46,392 bases of DNA from Pseudomonadota bacterium (GCA_021784755.1 JAJYHM010000018.1:1-46392), one strand, 5' to 3'. Shown: positions 8,423 to 18,695, counted from the stretch's first letter. Notes: generated by a model from the sequence alone, not told the origin. Numbers and translations: made by a program.

Positions 8423-10300
8423 ATGAAAACCGGGCAATCGCTGCTGCGTTCTATCGATTCCCCCGCAGACCTCAGACGGCTGCCGGAGGGGATCCTCCCG
8501 CAACTTGCCGACGAGCTGCGCGAATTTCTCATTACGAGCGTAAGCCGGACCGGCGGCCATCTCGCCGCCGGACTTGGGACCGTCGAGCTTACGATCGCGC
8601 TGCACTATGTGTTCGATACGCCGGAAGACCGTCTCGTGTGGGATGTCGGCCATCAGACCTACCCTCACAAGATCCTGACCGGGCGTCGCGAACAGATGGG
8701 GACACTGCGCAAAGCCGGCGGCTTGGCCGGCTTTCCAAAACGAACAGAAAGCCCATACGACACCTTCGGCGTAGGACACTCCAGCACCTCGATCAGCGCC
8801 GCGCTCGGCATGGCGGTGGCCGCCAAAGAGGCCCAGAAGACACGTCAGGTCGTTGCGGTGATTGGCGATGGCGCACTCACCGCGGGCATGGCCTTCGAGG
8901 CCCTGAACAACGCCGGCAGTATGGACGCCGACCTGCTCGTGGTTTTGAACGACAATGATATGTCCATATCGCCCAATGTGGGCGCCCTCTCGAGCTATCT
9001 CGCCCGTATCCTCTCGGGGCGCGCCTATACGAGCGTGCGCAGCGGCAGCAAGACGGTCTTGAGTACTGTGCGGCCGGTGTTCCAATTCGCCAAGCGGATC
9101 GAGGAGCACATGAAGGGCATCATCATGCCCGGCACCTTGTTCGAGGAGCTCGGTTTCAACTATATAGGCCCGATCGACGGGCATGACCTCCCGACCCTGA
9201 TCCCGACACTACGGAACATGCGCGACCTGAAAGGTCCGCGCTTCCTGCATGTCATCACCCGCAAAGGCAAGGGCTACACGCCCGCCGAAGGCGACCCCTG
9301 CGTCTATCACGGGGTAACGCCCTTTGATCCGCGCACGGGCAAAATGGAAATCAAGGCCTCGGGCAAGACCTACACACAGATCTTCGGCGAATGGCTATGC
9401 GATATGGCGGCCGAGGACCCGAAACTGGTCGGCATCACGCCGGCCATGCGCGAAGGCTCAGGGCTGGTCGAGTTCTCTGAACGCTTTCCGAGCCGCTACT
9501 TCGACGTAGGTATAGCTGAACAGCATGCCCTGACGTTCGCCGCGGGCATGGCCTGCGAGGGCCTGAAGCCTGTGGTCGCGATCTACTCGACCTTCCTGCA
9601 ACGCGGCTACGATCAGGTCATCCACGACATCAGCCTGCAAAACCTCCCGGTCATGCTGGCCGTGGACCGCGGAGGCCTAGTCGGGGCCGACGGGCCTACC
9701 CATGCCGGCAGCTTCGATCTGAGCTTCATGCGCTGCCTGCCGCACTTCGTCATCATGGCCCCGAGCGACGAGAACGAATGCCGGCAGATGCTCTACACGG
9801 CTTATCGGTACGATGGGCCGACCGCGGTTCGCTACCCGCGCGGCACCGGACCGGGCGCGGCCGTGGAACGTATCATGACTGCACTCCCCATAGGCAAGGC
9901 CGAAGTCCGGCGGCAGGGGGCACGTGTGGCACTGCTCGCCTTCGGTTCAGTCCTGACCGCGGCCCTGGGCGCGGGCGAGACCCTGAACGCCACGGTCGTC
10001 AATATGCGTTTCGTGAAGCCGCTGGACGAGGCGCTCCTCGTACGGCTCGCCCGCTCCCACGAACTCTTCGTTACCGTCGAGGAGAACGCGGTGGCGGGAG
10101 GGGCGGGGAGCGGCGTGGGCGAGCTTGTGGGGCAACTCCAACTGCCCGTGCGGGTCCTGAATCTCGGCCTGCCGGATTGCTATTTGGAACATGGCACGCC
10201 CGCGCAGATGCTGGCAGACGTCGGGCTCGACGCCTCCGGCATCGCTCGTCAGGTCCGCGATGCCCTGCCCGAACTTGCCCGCACGTCGGAATCGGCTTAG
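8423..10300 (+). CDS. dxs: 1-deoxy-D-xylulose-5-phosphate synthase
   Basis: Thiamine-diphosphate enzyme, 625 residues, the normal length, making DXP from pyruvate and glyceraldehyde 3-phosphate: the first step of the MEP isoprenoid pathway. The TPP/Mg motif is [18 protein letters not shown] to VLNDNDMSI. Other family blocks are [54 protein letters not shown] (here [12 protein letters not shown]) and [15 protein letters not shown] in the transketolase-like domain. The C-terminal domain is complete. It starts 6 bases after ispA and is part of the same operon, so the DXP and FPP steps are co-expressed. Confidence 0.98.
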   Translation: MKTGQSLLRSIDSPADLRRLPEGILPQLADELREFLITSVSRTGGHLAAGLGTVELTIALHYVFDTPEDRLVWDVGHQTYPHKILTGRREQMGTLRKAGGLAGFPKRTESPYDTFGVGHSSTSISAALGMAVAAKEAQKTRQVVAVIGDGALTAGMAFEALNNAGSMDADLLVVLNDNDMSISPNVGALSSYLARILSGRAYTSVRSGSKTVLSTVRPVFQFAKRIEEHMKGIIMPGTLFEELGFNYIGPIDGHDLPTLIPTLRNMRDLKGPRFLHVITRKGKGYTPAEGDPCVYHGVTPFDPRTGKMEIKASGKTYTQIFGEWLCDMAAEDPKLVGITPAMREGSGLVEFSERFPSRYFDVGIAEQHALTFAAGMACEGLKPVVAIYSTFLQRGYDQVIHDISLQNLPVMLAVDRGGLVGADGPTHAGSFDLSFMRCLPHFVIMAPSDENECRQMLYTAYRYDGPTAVRYPRGTGPGAAVERIMTALPIGKAEVRRQGARVALLAFGSVLTAALGAGETLNATVVNMRFVKPLDEALLVRLARSHELFVTVEENAVAGGAGSGVGELVGQLQLPVRVLNLGLPDCYLEHGTPAQMLADVGLDASGIARQVRDALPELARTSESA

Positions 10301-10303
10301 AAT
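10275..10303 (+). promoter_or_regulatory. Candidate promoter for folE2
   Basis: TTGCCC at 10275-10280, a 17-base spacer and TAGAAT at 10298-10303. It overlaps the last codons and stop of dxs and would start transcription about 35 bases before the folE2 ATG. I see no clear Zur-type palindrome beside it. Confidence 0.4.
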
Positions 10304-10344
10304 ACCGATTCGTTGACTAAATCACTCAGGATTGACGCCCCGCT

Positions 10345-11163
10345 ATGATCGCAGCGCCTCCCGGTGCGCGAGCCGACTGTATCGCCGATGTGCAAAACAG
10401 TGCCGACTCGCGCCAGATCGCCATAGACAAAGTCGGCATCAAGGACATCCGCCATCCCGTGCGCGTCAAGGACCGCAGCCAAGGGGAGCAGCACACGATT
10501 GCGCTCTTCAACATGTACGTCGAGTTGCCCCACAACTTCAAGGGCACACACATGTCGCGGTTCGTCGAGATCCTGAACCGTTACGAGACCGAAATATCAG
10601 TCGAGTCTTTCCAAGACATGCTCGCCGAGATGGCCCAGCGGCTCGAGGCTGACACAGGCCACATCGAGATGAGCTTCCCCTACTTCGTGATGAAGACCGC
10701 GCCGGTATCAGGCGTGCGCAGCCTCATGGACTACGAGGTGAGCTTCCTGGGCGAGATCCGCAATGGGCATAGTGTCACCACCATACGCGTGATCGTGCCA
10801 GTAACCAGCCTCTGCCCCTGCTCCAAGGAGATCTCGGAGCGCGGGGCACACAACCAGCGTTCGCATGTCACCCTGACAGTCAGGACCAACCAGTTCGTCT
10901 GGGTCGAGGACCTGATCGATATCGTGGAAAAACAGGCGAGTTGTGAGCTGTACGGGCTCTTGAAGCGCCCGGATGAGAAATTCGTGACTGAGCGTGCCTA
11001 TGACAATCCGCGGTTCGTCGAGGACATGGTCCGTGAAGTCGCGAGCGTCTTGAACGCCGACCCGCGGATAGACGCCTACACGGTCGAGTCCGAGAATTTC
11101 GAGTCGATACATAATCATTCGGCCTACGCACTCATCAAGAAGGACAAGACTACGGCCGTCTAG
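10345..11163 (+). CDS. folE2: GTP cyclohydrolase FolE2 (type IB)
   Basis: Converts GTP to dihydroneopterin triphosphate, the entry to folate (and queuosine precursor) synthesis. The 272-residue protein belongs to the FolE2 family, not to canonical FolE. Family features include the [10 protein letters not shown] metal-site block with Cys157 and Cys159, the ERGAHNQRS block that follows, and the C-terminal [14 protein letters not shown]. FolE2 enzymes are known to work with metals other than zinc and often back up FolE under zinc limitation; no folE copy is visible here. It has its own candidate promoter inside the end of dxs. It is followed by the divergent-free MarR efflux operon, so it is probably a single transcription unit. 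Confidence 0.96.
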   Translation: MIAAPPGARADCIADVQNSADSRQIAIDKVGIKDIRHPVRVKDRSQGEQHTIALFNMYVELPHNFKGTHMSRFVEILNRYETEISVESFQDMLAEMAQRLEADTGHIEMSFPYFVMKTAPVSGVRSLMDYEVSFLGEIRNGHSVTTIRVIVPVTSLCPCSKEISERGAHNQRSHVTLTVRTNQFVWVEDLIDIVEKQASCELYGLLKRPDEKFVTERAYDNPRFVEDMVREVASVLNADPRIDAYTVESENFESIHNHSAYALIKKDKTTAV

Positions 11164-11176
11164 CTCTAAAGAGGCC

Positions 11177-11219
11177 TTGCACATTGCCTCGTTCATCTGT
11201 TAGCCTCCTAATAGTTAGG
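11177..11219 (+). promoter_or_regulatory. Promoter and candidate MarR operator of the efflux operon
   Basis: TTGCAC (11177-11182), an 18-base spacer and TAGCCT (11201-11206) form a plausible promoter. Directly behind it, CCTAA-TAG-TTAGG (11207-11219) is a perfect inverted repeat, 17 bases before the marR ATG. Its place suits autorepression by the MarR protein. Binding is inferred from position only. Confidence 0.45.
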
Positions 11220-11236
11220 TTCAAAAGGGGCGAGCG

Positions 11237-11665
11237 ATGGGGCTTCCTCACGAGTCCTTTGCGGGGACACTCCACGAAACCGCGCGGCTATGGCGGACCG
11301 AATTGGATCGGCGCCTGCGACCACTTGGCCTGAGTCAGGCTAAGTGGCGTATGCTGCTCCACATCTCCTGCAGTGAAGACTGTACGCAGGCCGAACTTGC
11401 GGCACGCCTTGGCGTCGAAGCGCCGACCGTCGTGGGCTTGCTCGATCGGCTGACCGCGGACGGCTTGGTGGAACGGCGAGAATCACCGCACGACCGCCGT
11501 AGCAAGACGGTGCACCTCTGCGAGGGGGGTCGGGCGCTCATGCGACCGATAACCGAGGTGGCCGAAAGCCTGAGCCATGAACTCCTCGCCAACCTCACCG
11601 AAGAGGAAGTGGCGGTGAGCACCGCGGCCCTCAAAAAAATCCGCAACCGGCTGCTTAATCTCTAG
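11237..11665 (+). CDS. MarR-family transcriptional regulator
   Basis: A 142-residue winged-helix dimer with the MarR fold. The recognition region is QAELAARLGVEAPTVVGLLDRL and the wing is LVERRESPHDRRSKTVHL, cited as AELAARLGVE and RRESPHDRRSK. Such proteins bind palindromes near their own promoter and let go when an aromatic or toxic ligand binds. It is the first gene of a run marR - emrA-like - usp - emrB-like, all on one strand with short gaps or overlaps, so it very likely represses this efflux operon. Confidence 0.93.
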   Translation: MGLPHESFAGTLHETARLWRTELDRRLRPLGLSQAKWRMLLHISCSEDCTQAELAARLGVEAPTVVGLLDRLTADGLVERRESPHDRRSKTVHLCEGGRALMRPITEVAESLSHELLANLTEEEVAVSTAALKKIRNRLLNL

Positions 11666-11696
11666 CCTTCATTTTCATACAGGTCCGACCCACACT

Positions 11697-12584
11697 ATGT
11701 CCCGACTGTCGCAGATGGCCCGCGCCCTACTCCGTCAAAGGGCCTTACTGGCCTTCATCGCCATCCTGCTGCTCTACGGAGCCTACGTCTATTGGCGCAG
11801 CTTCCAGCATTACGTCAGCACAGATGATGCTTATGTAGGTGCGCACGTCGTCTCGATGGCCGCGCAGGTCTCGGGACCGGTCTCACAGCTCTTTGTTCAC
11901 GACAACGAAACAGTGCGCGCCCACCAACGCCTATTCGAGATCGATCCGCATCCCTATCAGATCGCGGTCCGTGCGGCCCAAGCCGCGGTCGATCAACGTC
12001 AAGCCCTGCTCATCAACGCCGAAGCCATAAGCGGCCGCACCCGGCGCATGGCGGCACACCGGTTCCTGTCGTCGCAGGCCTCCGAGACGGCGCAAGCGAC
12101 TGTCAAGGCCGACCAAGCCGCGCTCGAAGCCGCCCGCGCGGCACTTGCCCGCGCCAAGCTCGATCTCGCACATTGCCTGGTGCGGGCACCGACCGCGGGC
12201 TCTCTGAGCAATATGCGGCTGCGTCCCGGCGCCTATATCCAGGCGGGCACGCCCCTTTTTGCCCTCATCGCGAGCCGCACCTATTGGGTGACCGCCAACT
12301 TCAAAGAGACAGACCTGAGTCATATCGCGGTGGGCGATCGGGCACACATCCACATCGATATGTATCCAAACCACCTGTTCCGCGGTAAAGTGATCGGCAT
12401 AAGCGGCGGCAGCGGCACAGCCTTCTCGCTGCTACCGCCCGAAAACGCAACGGGCAACTGGGTCAAGGTCACGCAACGCGTCCCAGTACGCATCCTGATC
12501 CAAAACCCGAGCCCCCGTTGGCCGCTGCGCATCGCGACGAGCGCGAATGCGACGGTTTTTTTCCGCGCCGCGCATCAACGCTGA
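11697..12584 (+). CDS. HlyD/EmrA-type membrane fusion protein
   Basis: Periplasmic adaptor of a tripartite multidrug efflux pump, 295 residues. One N-terminal membrane anchor (LLAFIAILLLYGAYVYW, about residues 17-33) is followed by the biotinyl-lipoyl block TDDAYVGAHVVSMAAQVSG, a short coiled-coil hairpin (about residues 90-150), a second lipoyl half (VRAPTAGSLSNMRLRPG) and a beta-barrel (YWVTANFKETDL). It is shorter than E. coli EmrA (about 390), mainly in the hairpin. It pairs with the DHA2 transporter two genes downstream. Starts 31 bases after marR. Confidence 0.93.
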   Translation: MSRLSQMARALLRQRALLAFIAILLLYGAYVYWRSFQHYVSTDDAYVGAHVVSMAAQVSGPVSQLFVHDNETVRAHQRLFEIDPHPYQIAVRAAQAAVDQRQALLINAEAISGRTRRMAAHRFLSSQASETAQATVKADQAALEAARAALARAKLDLAHCLVRAPTAGSLSNMRLRPGAYIQAGTPLFALIASRTYWVTANFKETDLSHIAVGDRAHIHIDMYPNHLFRGKVIGISGGSGTAFSLLPPENATGNWVKVTQRVPVRILIQNPSPRWPLRIATSANATVFFRAAHQR

Positions 12585-12596
12585 CGAGGGACACCC

Positions 12597-13052
12597 ATGG
12601 TCTTCCGCACCATGCTCCTTTGCTACGATGGCACACGCGAAGGCCGGACGGCCCTCACACAGGGGGCTGAACTCGCCGTCGCCTGCGGCGCCTTCGTGCA
12701 CCTGCTGGCCGTCGTTCGCACGAGCGCCACGGCGATCGTCGGTGAATCCTTATCCACCGATGCACCCTTCGCACAGCAGACTCGCCATATCGAAGAGATA
12801 TTGGCCGAGGGCGTCGCGAAACTGACCGAGCGCGGCATCAGGGCCCAAGGCCACTTGGCCCTGGGCGAACCCACAGACGAGATCGCGCGAGCCGCCAAGA
12901 CCCTGCAGGTCGACCTGATCGTCCTCGGCCACCACACGCAGTCGGGATTCGCCCGGTGGTGGCGCGGCTCGGTCGGAGTGACGCTCCTCGATCTGTCCAC
13001 ATGCAGTATCCTCGTCTGTATCGAAAACCCGACCCCTGAACCCGGGCCGTGA
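12597..13052 (+). CDS. Universal stress protein (UspA family)
   Basis: A 151-residue single-domain Usp protein. The N-terminal MVFRTMLLCYDG strand and Asp, the DLIVLGHH block and the C-terminal RGSVGVTLLDLSTCSILV give the ATP-binding class pattern of two spaced glycines followed by G-S. A strong GAGGG site precedes the ATG. The last base pairs overlap the transporter start as GTGA. Its place between the adaptor and the transporter gene of an efflux pump is unusual and suggests that it is co-produced with the pump; a direct role in pump control is speculative. Confidence 0.92.
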   Translation: MVFRTMLLCYDGTREGRTALTQGAELAVACGAFVHLLAVVRTSATAIVGESLSTDAPFAQQTRHIEEILAEGVAKLTERGIRAQGHLALGEPTDEIARAAKTLQVDLIVLGHHTQSGFARWWRGSVGVTLLDLSTCSILVCIENPTPEPGP

Positions 13053-14566
13053 GTCCGAGACAGCGACTCCTCATCACCATCGCGGTCATGGCGACGACTG
13101 TGATGCAGGTGCTGGACACTACCATCGTGAACGTGGCCCTGCCGCATATGCAAGGCCAGCTCGAGGCGACCCCCGACCAGATCACCTGGGTACTCACGAG
13201 CTACCTCGTGGCCTCCGCGATCTTCATGCCGCTCACAGGATTCTTCACAGACCGCCTGGGTCGGCGCCGTTACCTTCTCATCAGCATCTTCGGTTTCGTC
13301 GCCTTCTCCGCGCTCTGCGGCCTGGCGATGTCGCTGCGCCAAATCGTGGTCTTCCGCCTCCTGCAGGGCGCCTTCGGGGCCTCCCTCGTCCCGCTCTCGC
13401 AGGCCATCCTGGTCAGCGTCTATCCGATCGAGGAGCGTGGCCGGGCAATGGCGATCTGGGGCATCGGGGTAATGATAGGACCCATCCTCGGGCCCACGCT
13501 GGGGGGCTATCTGACCGAGGTCTTGAGCTGGCGCTGGACCTTTTTCATCAATCTACCAGTCGGCATCCTCTCCTATGTACTGGCACTCACATCAGTGCCG
13601 GACACCCCGCGCGGGAAGCGCGACATGGACTGGGAAGGTCTCATCTACCTGGGTCTGTCCATAGGCGCCCTTCAGTTCCTTCTTGACCGCGGGAACGAGT
13701 ACGGGTGGCTGGGCTCGATGCGCATCCAGCTCGCCGCCGTAGTTGCACTCGCGAGTCTCGGGGCCTTCTCCGTCCACAGCCTCACGCCTGGCGGCCGACG
13801 GCTCTTCGATTTACGCATCCTCGCCGACCGCAACTTTACCGTGGCAAGCCTCCTGCTGGCGATCTTCGGACTTGGCATGTACGGATCGATGGTCATGCAG
13901 CCGCTCTTTCTTGAGGAACTCCTGCATTACCCGACACTCACGACCGGGCTTGTCATGGCGCCGCGCGGTATCGTAAGTGCAGTCAGTATGCTCATCGTAG
14001 GCCGCCTCATCACACGCATGAGCCCACGGGTCTTGATCACCACCGGCATTCTCCTAAGCGGCGTCGGGACCTGGGGCATGACCCGCTATGACCTCCATAT
14101 CAACGAATGGGACGTCATATGGCCGGTCCTCATTCAGGGACTCGGTCTGGGGATGATTTATGTTCCGCTGTCCACGGTGGCCTTTGCAAGCCTGCCACGC
14201 GAGTCGGCCTCCGAGGCCGCCGGGCTCTTCAGTCTCATGCGCACCGTGGGCTCATCGATCGGCATCTCGCTTGTCACGGCCGTTTTTATTCGCCACGGCC
14301 AGATCGCCTGGAACGCGATCGGCGGCCACATCACCGCCTTCGGCACAGCCACCGCCGCCTATCTGGCACCGCTCCACCTCCTCCCCCAAACACCAGAAGG
14401 CGCCGCGATACTGACCGGCACTCTGAACCGACAGTCACAGATGGTCGCCTTCGATGCCGCGTTCTGGTTCATCGCGCTCAGTTTCGCCACCATGCTGCCC
14501 TTTGTCCTGCTCGTTGGCAAACACAGGCTCGGCGGGGAAACGACGCCCGCCGTCGCCGCCGACTAG
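13049..14566 (+). CDS. DHA2-family MFS multidrug transporter (EmrB/QacA type)
   Basis: A 505-residue inner-membrane drug:proton antiporter with about 14 hydrophobic segments. DHA2 hallmarks are visible: LDTTIVNVALPHM in helix 1, WVLTSYLVASAIFMPLTGF, the motif-A loop DRLGRRRYL, and the helix-5 antiporter motif GPILGPTLGGYL. GTG start overlapping the usp stop (GTGA), so translation is probably coupled. With the EmrA-like protein it would form an inner-membrane/periplasm export unit needing an outer-membrane TolC, which is not in the window. Confidence 0.95.
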   Translation: MSPRQRLLITIAVMATTVMQVLDTTIVNVALPHMQGQLEATPDQITWVLTSYLVASAIFMPLTGFFTDRLGRRRYLLISIFGFVAFSALCGLAMSLRQIVVFRLLQGAFGASLVPLSQAILVSVYPIEERGRAMAIWGIGVMIGPILGPTLGGYLTEVLSWRWTFFINLPVGILSYVLALTSVPDTPRGKRDMDWEGLIYLGLSIGALQFLLDRGNEYGWLGSMRIQLAAVVALASLGAFSVHSLTPGGRRLFDLRILADRNFTVASLLLAIFGLGMYGSMVMQPLFLEELLHYPTLTTGLVMAPRGIVSAVSMLIVGRLITRMSPRVLITTGILLSGVGTWGMTRYDLHINEWDVIWPVLIQGLGLGMIYVPLSTVAFASLPRESASEAAGLFSLMRTVGSSIGISLVTAVFIRHGQIAWNAIGGHITAFGTATAAYLAPLHLLPQTPEGAAILTGTLNRQSQMVAFDAAFWFIALSFATMLPFVLLVGKHRLGGETTPAVAAD

Positions 14567-14689
14567 GGAACAGGCCCCGCATGCCGCTATACTAAGGGCC
14601 TCGAGCGCGGCGTGTTTGCGAGATGAGCCGTGCGGACGGCGACACGGCCCGTGCGCCCCCGAATCAATGGCCGAGACCTCTCTTCACTC

Positions 14690-15394
14690 ATGAAACCTCT
14701 TGCGATTTTCCGACATGCGCCCGGCGAGGGTCCGGGTTATCTGGCCGAGGTCCTGAACCGCCGGGACGTGCCTTATACGATCATACGAGTCGATCAAGGC
14801 GATGCGATGCCCAAGACCGCGCGCGACTACGCGGGCCTCGTCTTCATGGGCGGGCCCATGAGCGTGAACGACCCGCTCCCCTGGATCCCCCAGTCCTTGG
14901 CGCTCATTCGCGAGGCCCGCGGGTCGGACCTGCCGATCCTGGGCCATTGCCTGGGGGGTCAGCTGATCAGCAAGGCGCTGGGCGGTATGGTGGGGCCCAA
15001 CCCGGTGATGGAGATCGGCTGGGGCTTGGTCGAGGCCGTCCCGGGAGCCGCCTCGGTGGATTGGCTGAAGGGGCTCCCCGACCGTTTCGAGGTCTTCCAT
15101 TGGCATGGCGAGACTTTCACCGTCCCGCACGGCGCCTCCCCCCTTCTGACCAGCCCTTTCTGCCGTCATCAGGGCTTCGTCATCGGCCGGACACTGGCCT
15201 TGCAATGTCACATCGAGATGACCGCCCGCATGATCGACGCGTGGGCGGGCAGCCCGGCGGGCCGCGCCCTCATTGCCTCGCCGTCGGTACAGACCGCCGA
15301 TAAGATGCGTGACGATGCGAGCCACAAACTCGCGGCCCTGCACCAGGTTGCGGACATCGTCTACGCCCGCTGGCTGGCCGCGCTATGCGCATAG
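14690..15394 (+). CDS. Class I glutamine amidotransferase-like protein
   Basis: A 234-residue GATase-1 domain of the GMP synthase-like, stand-alone type. The nucleophile Cys87 sits in the elbow GHCLGGQ; the FMGGPMSVND oxyanion-loop block and the FHWHGETF block with the catalytic His follow family order. I chose the ATG at 14690, where similarity starts (MKPLAIFRHAPGEGPGYL); the frame is open upstream from 14630. The partner that would receive ammonia is not evident, and many such proteins hydrolyse gamma-glutamyl compounds instead. It overlaps the ROK kinase gene by 10 bases. Confidence 0.9.
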   Translation: MKPLAIFRHAPGEGPGYLAEVLNRRDVPYTIIRVDQGDAMPKTARDYAGLVFMGGPMSVNDPLPWIPQSLALIREARGSDLPILGHCLGGQLISKALGGMVGPNPVMEIGWGLVEAVPGAASVDWLKGLPDRFEVFHWHGETFTVPHGASPLLTSPFCRHQGFVIGRTLALQCHIEMTARMIDAWAGSPAGRALIASPSVQTADKMRDDASHKLAALHQVADIVYARWLAALCA

Positions 15395-16332
15395 GGATCG
15401 ACCTCGGCGGCACGAAGATCGAGGGTATCGTCATGGATGGGAACGGTCGCGAGATTGCCCGCAGGCGGGTACCCACGCCCGCTGCGGCCGGCTATGACGC
15501 CATCTTGGGGGCGGTCGCAGACTTGGTCGCCGCGCTCGAGTCCTTGGCCTCTGCACCCTGTACGGTGGGCATAGGGAGCCCAGGGGCGATCTCCCACAAA
15601 ACGGGCTTACTCAAAAACTCCAATACCGTCTGCCTGAACGGACGGCCGCTGCGTGAAGACCTGGCCGCGCGCCTCGGCCGCCCGATCCGCCTCGAAAATG
15701 ACGCCAACTGCCTGGCCTTGAGCGAGGCTCGCGATGGCGCAGGCCAAGGCCTGCGATGCGTATTCGCGGTCATCCTCGGCACCGGTGTCGGCGGGGGACT
15801 TGTGATCGACGGCGCACTCTGGCCGGGCCGGCAACACATCGCTGGGGAATGGGGACATAACACCCTCGAGGCCGACGGGCCGCCTTGTTATTGCGGGCGC
15901 TCGGGATGCGTGGAGACCCTGCTATCGGGCAGCGGCTTCGCGGCAAGCTATAGGTCCCTGGGCGGACAGGAAGGGCTTGCCGCTCCCGAGATCGTGGCGC
16001 GCGCGGGGCACGACCCGGTCGCGCAGGCGGCACTCGATCAGTACGGCGCACGGCTCGGGCGGGCGCTCGGCGCCGTCGTCAATATCCTGGACCCCGACGT
16101 GATCGTGCTGGGCGGCGGCTTGAGCGCGGTGAGGGCGCTCTATACGTTGGCGCCTAAGGCCTTGGCAAGCGCCGCGTTCACCGATGAGCTCGCGACACCC
16201 ATCGTGGCCGCCCGCCACGGTGCCGCCTCCGGCGTACGAGGGGCCGCCCATCTGTGGCCGGCCCAGGACCCTAGGCGCCACGAGCCTCCGCGTCGACACG
16301 GACCACAGCCGCCCCCCGATCCCCGCGACTAG
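15385..16332 (+). CDS. ROK-family sugar kinase
   Basis: A 315-residue kinase of the ROK family (fructokinase, glucokinase or N-acetylglucosamine kinase). The N-terminal ATP-site DLGGTKIEG, the catalytic-base region LENDANCLALSE, the second phosphate loop GTGVGGGLVIDG and the zinc site GHNTLE followed by CYCGRSGCVETLLSG are all present. The sugar is not decided by sequence. The last 25 or so residues (Pro/Arg/His-rich) go beyond the usual end and may be run-on. The start overlaps the amidotransferase gene by 10 bases, so the two are translated together. Confidence 0.93.
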   Translation: MRIGIDLGGTKIEGIVMDGNGREIARRRVPTPAAAGYDAILGAVADLVAALESLASAPCTVGIGSPGAISHKTGLLKNSNTVCLNGRPLREDLAARLGRPIRLENDANCLALSEARDGAGQGLRCVFAVILGTGVGGGLVIDGALWPGRQHIAGEWGHNTLEADGPPCYCGRSGCVETLLSGSGFAASYRSLGGQEGLAAPEIVARAGHDPVAQAALDQYGARLGRALGAVVNILDPDVIVLGGGLSAVRALYTLAPKALASAAFTDELATPIVAARHGAASGVRGAAHLWPAQDPRRHEPPRRHGPQPPPDPRD

Positions 16333-16429
16333 ATTCGTATATCATGGCAACTGGGTGATCGCGCGCGGGCTGTGGCCTTGAAGGCGCGGCCCCTTCGAAC
16401 AATAATCTCTTAAGGATGCTCGTATAGCC

Positions 16430-18130
16430 ATGCGGACACAGGCGCTACTGCTTGCCACTCTCAAGGAAACCCCGGCGGACGCCGAGATCGTGAGCCACCG
16501 TCTCATGCTGCGCGCCGGCATGATTCGCAAGTTGGCCTCAGGGCTCTACACGTGGCTGCCCATGGGCCTGCGCGTACTGCGCAAGGTGGAAGCCATCGTG
16601 CGCGAAGAGATGAATCGGGCCGGCGCCCAAGAGGTCCTGATGCCCGCGGTCCAACCCGCCGAGCTCTGGGAGGAATCGGGGCGCTGGCAGCACTATGGGC
16701 CGGAACTCCTGCGGCTGACCGACCGCCACGACCGGCCTTTCTGCTTCGGTCCTACGCACGAAGAGGTGATCACCGATTTGGCGCGGCGCGAGATCAAAAG
16801 TTATCGGCAGTTGCCCATGAACTTCTACCAGATCCAGACCAAATTCCGCGATGAGGTGCGTCCACGCTTCGGGGTGATGCGCGCCCGCGAGTTTCTCATG
16901 AAGGACGCCTACTCCTTCCATGCCGACAAGGCGTCCCTCGAGGCCACCTACGAGGTCATGCATGCGACCTATCAACGCATCTTCACGCGCTTAGGGCTGC
17001 GTTTTCGGGCGGTGCGCGCCGACACCGGCAGCATCGGGGGCGACGCCTCCCATGAGTTCCATGTCCTGGCCGACACGGGCGAAGACGCAATCATCACCTG
17101 CCCGGCCTGCGACTACGCGGCCAATGTGGAGCTCGCGCGAAGCGCCGCGGGCGCACCGCGGGCACTGGCGGCGACTGCACTTACCGAAGTGGACACCGGC
17201 AGCGCGCATACGGTCGAAGAGGTGGCAAAAGTCCTCTCGGTCCCCCCCACTCGCGTCCTAAAGACGCTCTTCATTCGCGGCGCGCGCGGCCCCATTGCCC
17301 TGTATGTGCGCGGCGATCGCGACATCAACCCGGTCAAGGCCGCCAAGGTGCCGGAGGCCTTGAGCCCCTTGACCTTCGCGAGCCCTGCGGAGGTCCGTGC
17401 CGCCGGCGGCGTACCGGGCGCGGCGGGACCGCGAGGACTTGTCGTACCGGGCTACGCCGACCCCGAGGCCCTGGCCCTCTCCGACTTCGTGTGCGGCGCA
17501 AACCATGAGGATCGACACCTCACGGGTGCGAACTGGGGGCGCGATCTTCCGGAACCGCAGACCTTCGATCTGCGCGAGGTCACAGCCGGCGACCCCTGCC
17601 CACAATGCAGCGCGAGCCTCGAGCGGGGCCGCGGCATCGAGGTGGGCCACATCTTCCAGCTCGGAACCAAGTACAGCACCGAGATGAAGGCGACCTTCCT
17701 GGACGACGCCGGCCGCGCCCAAGCCTTCATCATGGGCTGTTATGGTATAGGCGTGTCGCGGGTCGTGGCGGCCGCCGTCGAACAAAACCATGACGAACGC
17801 GGCATCGTCTGGCCGGCACCCATCGCGCCCTTCGCAGTCGCCATCGTCCCCATAGGGCTCCACAAATCCCCGGAGGTGGCGCAGGCCGCACGGATGCTCT
17901 ATGAGGATCTGCGCGCCGACGGGATAGACGTCCTTTTGGACGACCGAGACGAACGCCCGGGCGTGCTGTTCGGCGACATCGACCTGATCGGCATACCGCA
18001 TAGGCTCGTGATCGGTGATCGCGGATTGAAGACGGGCACCATTGAATACAAAGGCCGCACGGACGCCGAGCCCCAAAACTGGCCGATCGCCGATGCGCGC
18101 GCCCTCATCGCCCAAAGGCTGGCGCGCTAG
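16430..18130 (+). CDS. proS: Prolyl-tRNA synthetase, bacterial type
   Basis: Class II aminoacyl-tRNA synthetase, 566 residues, charging tRNA-Pro. Motif 1 and 2 regions are visible ([57 protein letters not shown] given in parts: [27 protein letters not shown]). The YbaK-like editing insertion (about residues 220-400, with [11 protein letters not shown] and [15 protein letters not shown]) and the C-terminal anticodon domain ([19 protein letters not shown]) are complete, so this is the long bacterial form. The [13 protein letters not shown] motif 3 is intact. Candidate ribosome site is weak (AAGGA, 14 bases away). Confidence 0.98.
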   Translation: MRTQALLLATLKETPADAEIVSHRLMLRAGMIRKLASGLYTWLPMGLRVLRKVEAIVREEMNRAGAQEVLMPAVQPAELWEESGRWQHYGPELLRLTDRHDRPFCFGPTHEEVITDLARREIKSYRQLPMNFYQIQTKFRDEVRPRFGVMRAREFLMKDAYSFHADKASLEATYEVMHATYQRIFTRLGLRFRAVRADTGSIGGDASHEFHVLADTGEDAIITCPACDYAANVELARSAAGAPRALAATALTEVDTGSAHTVEEVAKVLSVPPTRVLKTLFIRGARGPIALYVRGDRDINPVKAAKVPEALSPLTFASPAEVRAAGGVPGAAGPRGLVVPGYADPEALALSDFVCGANHEDRHLTGANWGRDLPEPQTFDLREVTAGDPCPQCSASLERGRGIEVGHIFQLGTKYSTEMKATFLDDAGRAQAFIMGCYGIGVSRVVAAAVEQNHDERGIVWPAPIAPFAVAIVPIGLHKSPEVAQAARMLYEDLRADGIDVLLDDRDERPGVLFGDIDLIGIPHRLVIGDRGLKTGTIEYKGRTDAEPQNWPIADARALIAQRLAR

Positions 18131-18656
18131 GACGCTCGCGGTCGCCCTCCTCGCGGCGCCCGTGGGCATGGCTGCGCGGGGGCCCTGGGGCCATATCCCC
18201 ATCCACCGCGACGCCTTCCCCGACCGCTTCGCAGCCGAGGTCTGGCTTGCCGACATGTCGCAGCGGCTGTCGGCGCTGGTCCCGGCGCGGCGTTTCCGCC
18301 TGCAGCTGCTCGAAGACGTCCGCTACGCGGCGCTGCGCGAGGGGCTGCGGCCGCGCATCGTACTCGCCGTGATCGAAGTCGAAAGCAGTTTCAATCCCTA
18401 TGCGGTATCCCCGCAGGGCGCGCTCGGTCTCATGCAAGTGATGCCCTTCTGGACAAAACGGCTGGGGGAGCCCGCCGCCAATCTCTTTCGGGTGCGCACC
18501 AACCTGCGCATGGGCTGCCATATCCTTCGGCATTACCTGAATCGCCACCAGGGCGATCTCTTCGCCGCGCTCGCCGCCTACAACGGCAGCAACGGCCTGC
18601 CCTATTATCCGGACCGCGTCTACCGCGTATTCCACGCACGCTGGTTTCGTCAGTAA
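18093..18656 (+). CDS. Lytic transglycosylase, SLT (Slt70/MltE-like) domain
   Basis: A 187-residue exported murein lytic transglycosylase. The N-terminus has a basic stretch and a hydrophobic segment ([15 protein letters not shown]) fitting a signal peptide. The catalytic Glu is in [25 protein letters not shown], shown as [11 protein letters not shown] and [10 protein letters not shown], followed by [13 protein letters not shown] and ALAAYNGS. It cleaves peptidoglycan glycan strands in the periplasm. I chose the ATG at 18093, which overlaps the end of proS by 38 bases; an ATG at 18042 is also in frame but would bury the signal peptide. Confidence 0.9.
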   Translation: MRAPSSPKGWRARTLAVALLAAPVGMAARGPWGHIPIHRDAFPDRFAAEVWLADMSQRLSALVPARRFRLQLLEDVRYAALREGLRPRIVLAVIEVESSFNPYAVSPQGALGLMQVMPFWTKRLGEPAANLFRVRTNLRMGCHILRHYLNRHQGDLFAALAAYNGSNGLPYYPDRVYRVFHARWFRQ

Positions 18657-18695
18657 GAAACTCGCCCAACACCTGCGTGATCGACGGCAAAGACT

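Noticed and set aside
7625..9184. 519-residue minus-strand frame
   Set aside because: It is antisense to ispA and dxs, which are certain; long mirror frames are expected in GC-rich coding DNA.
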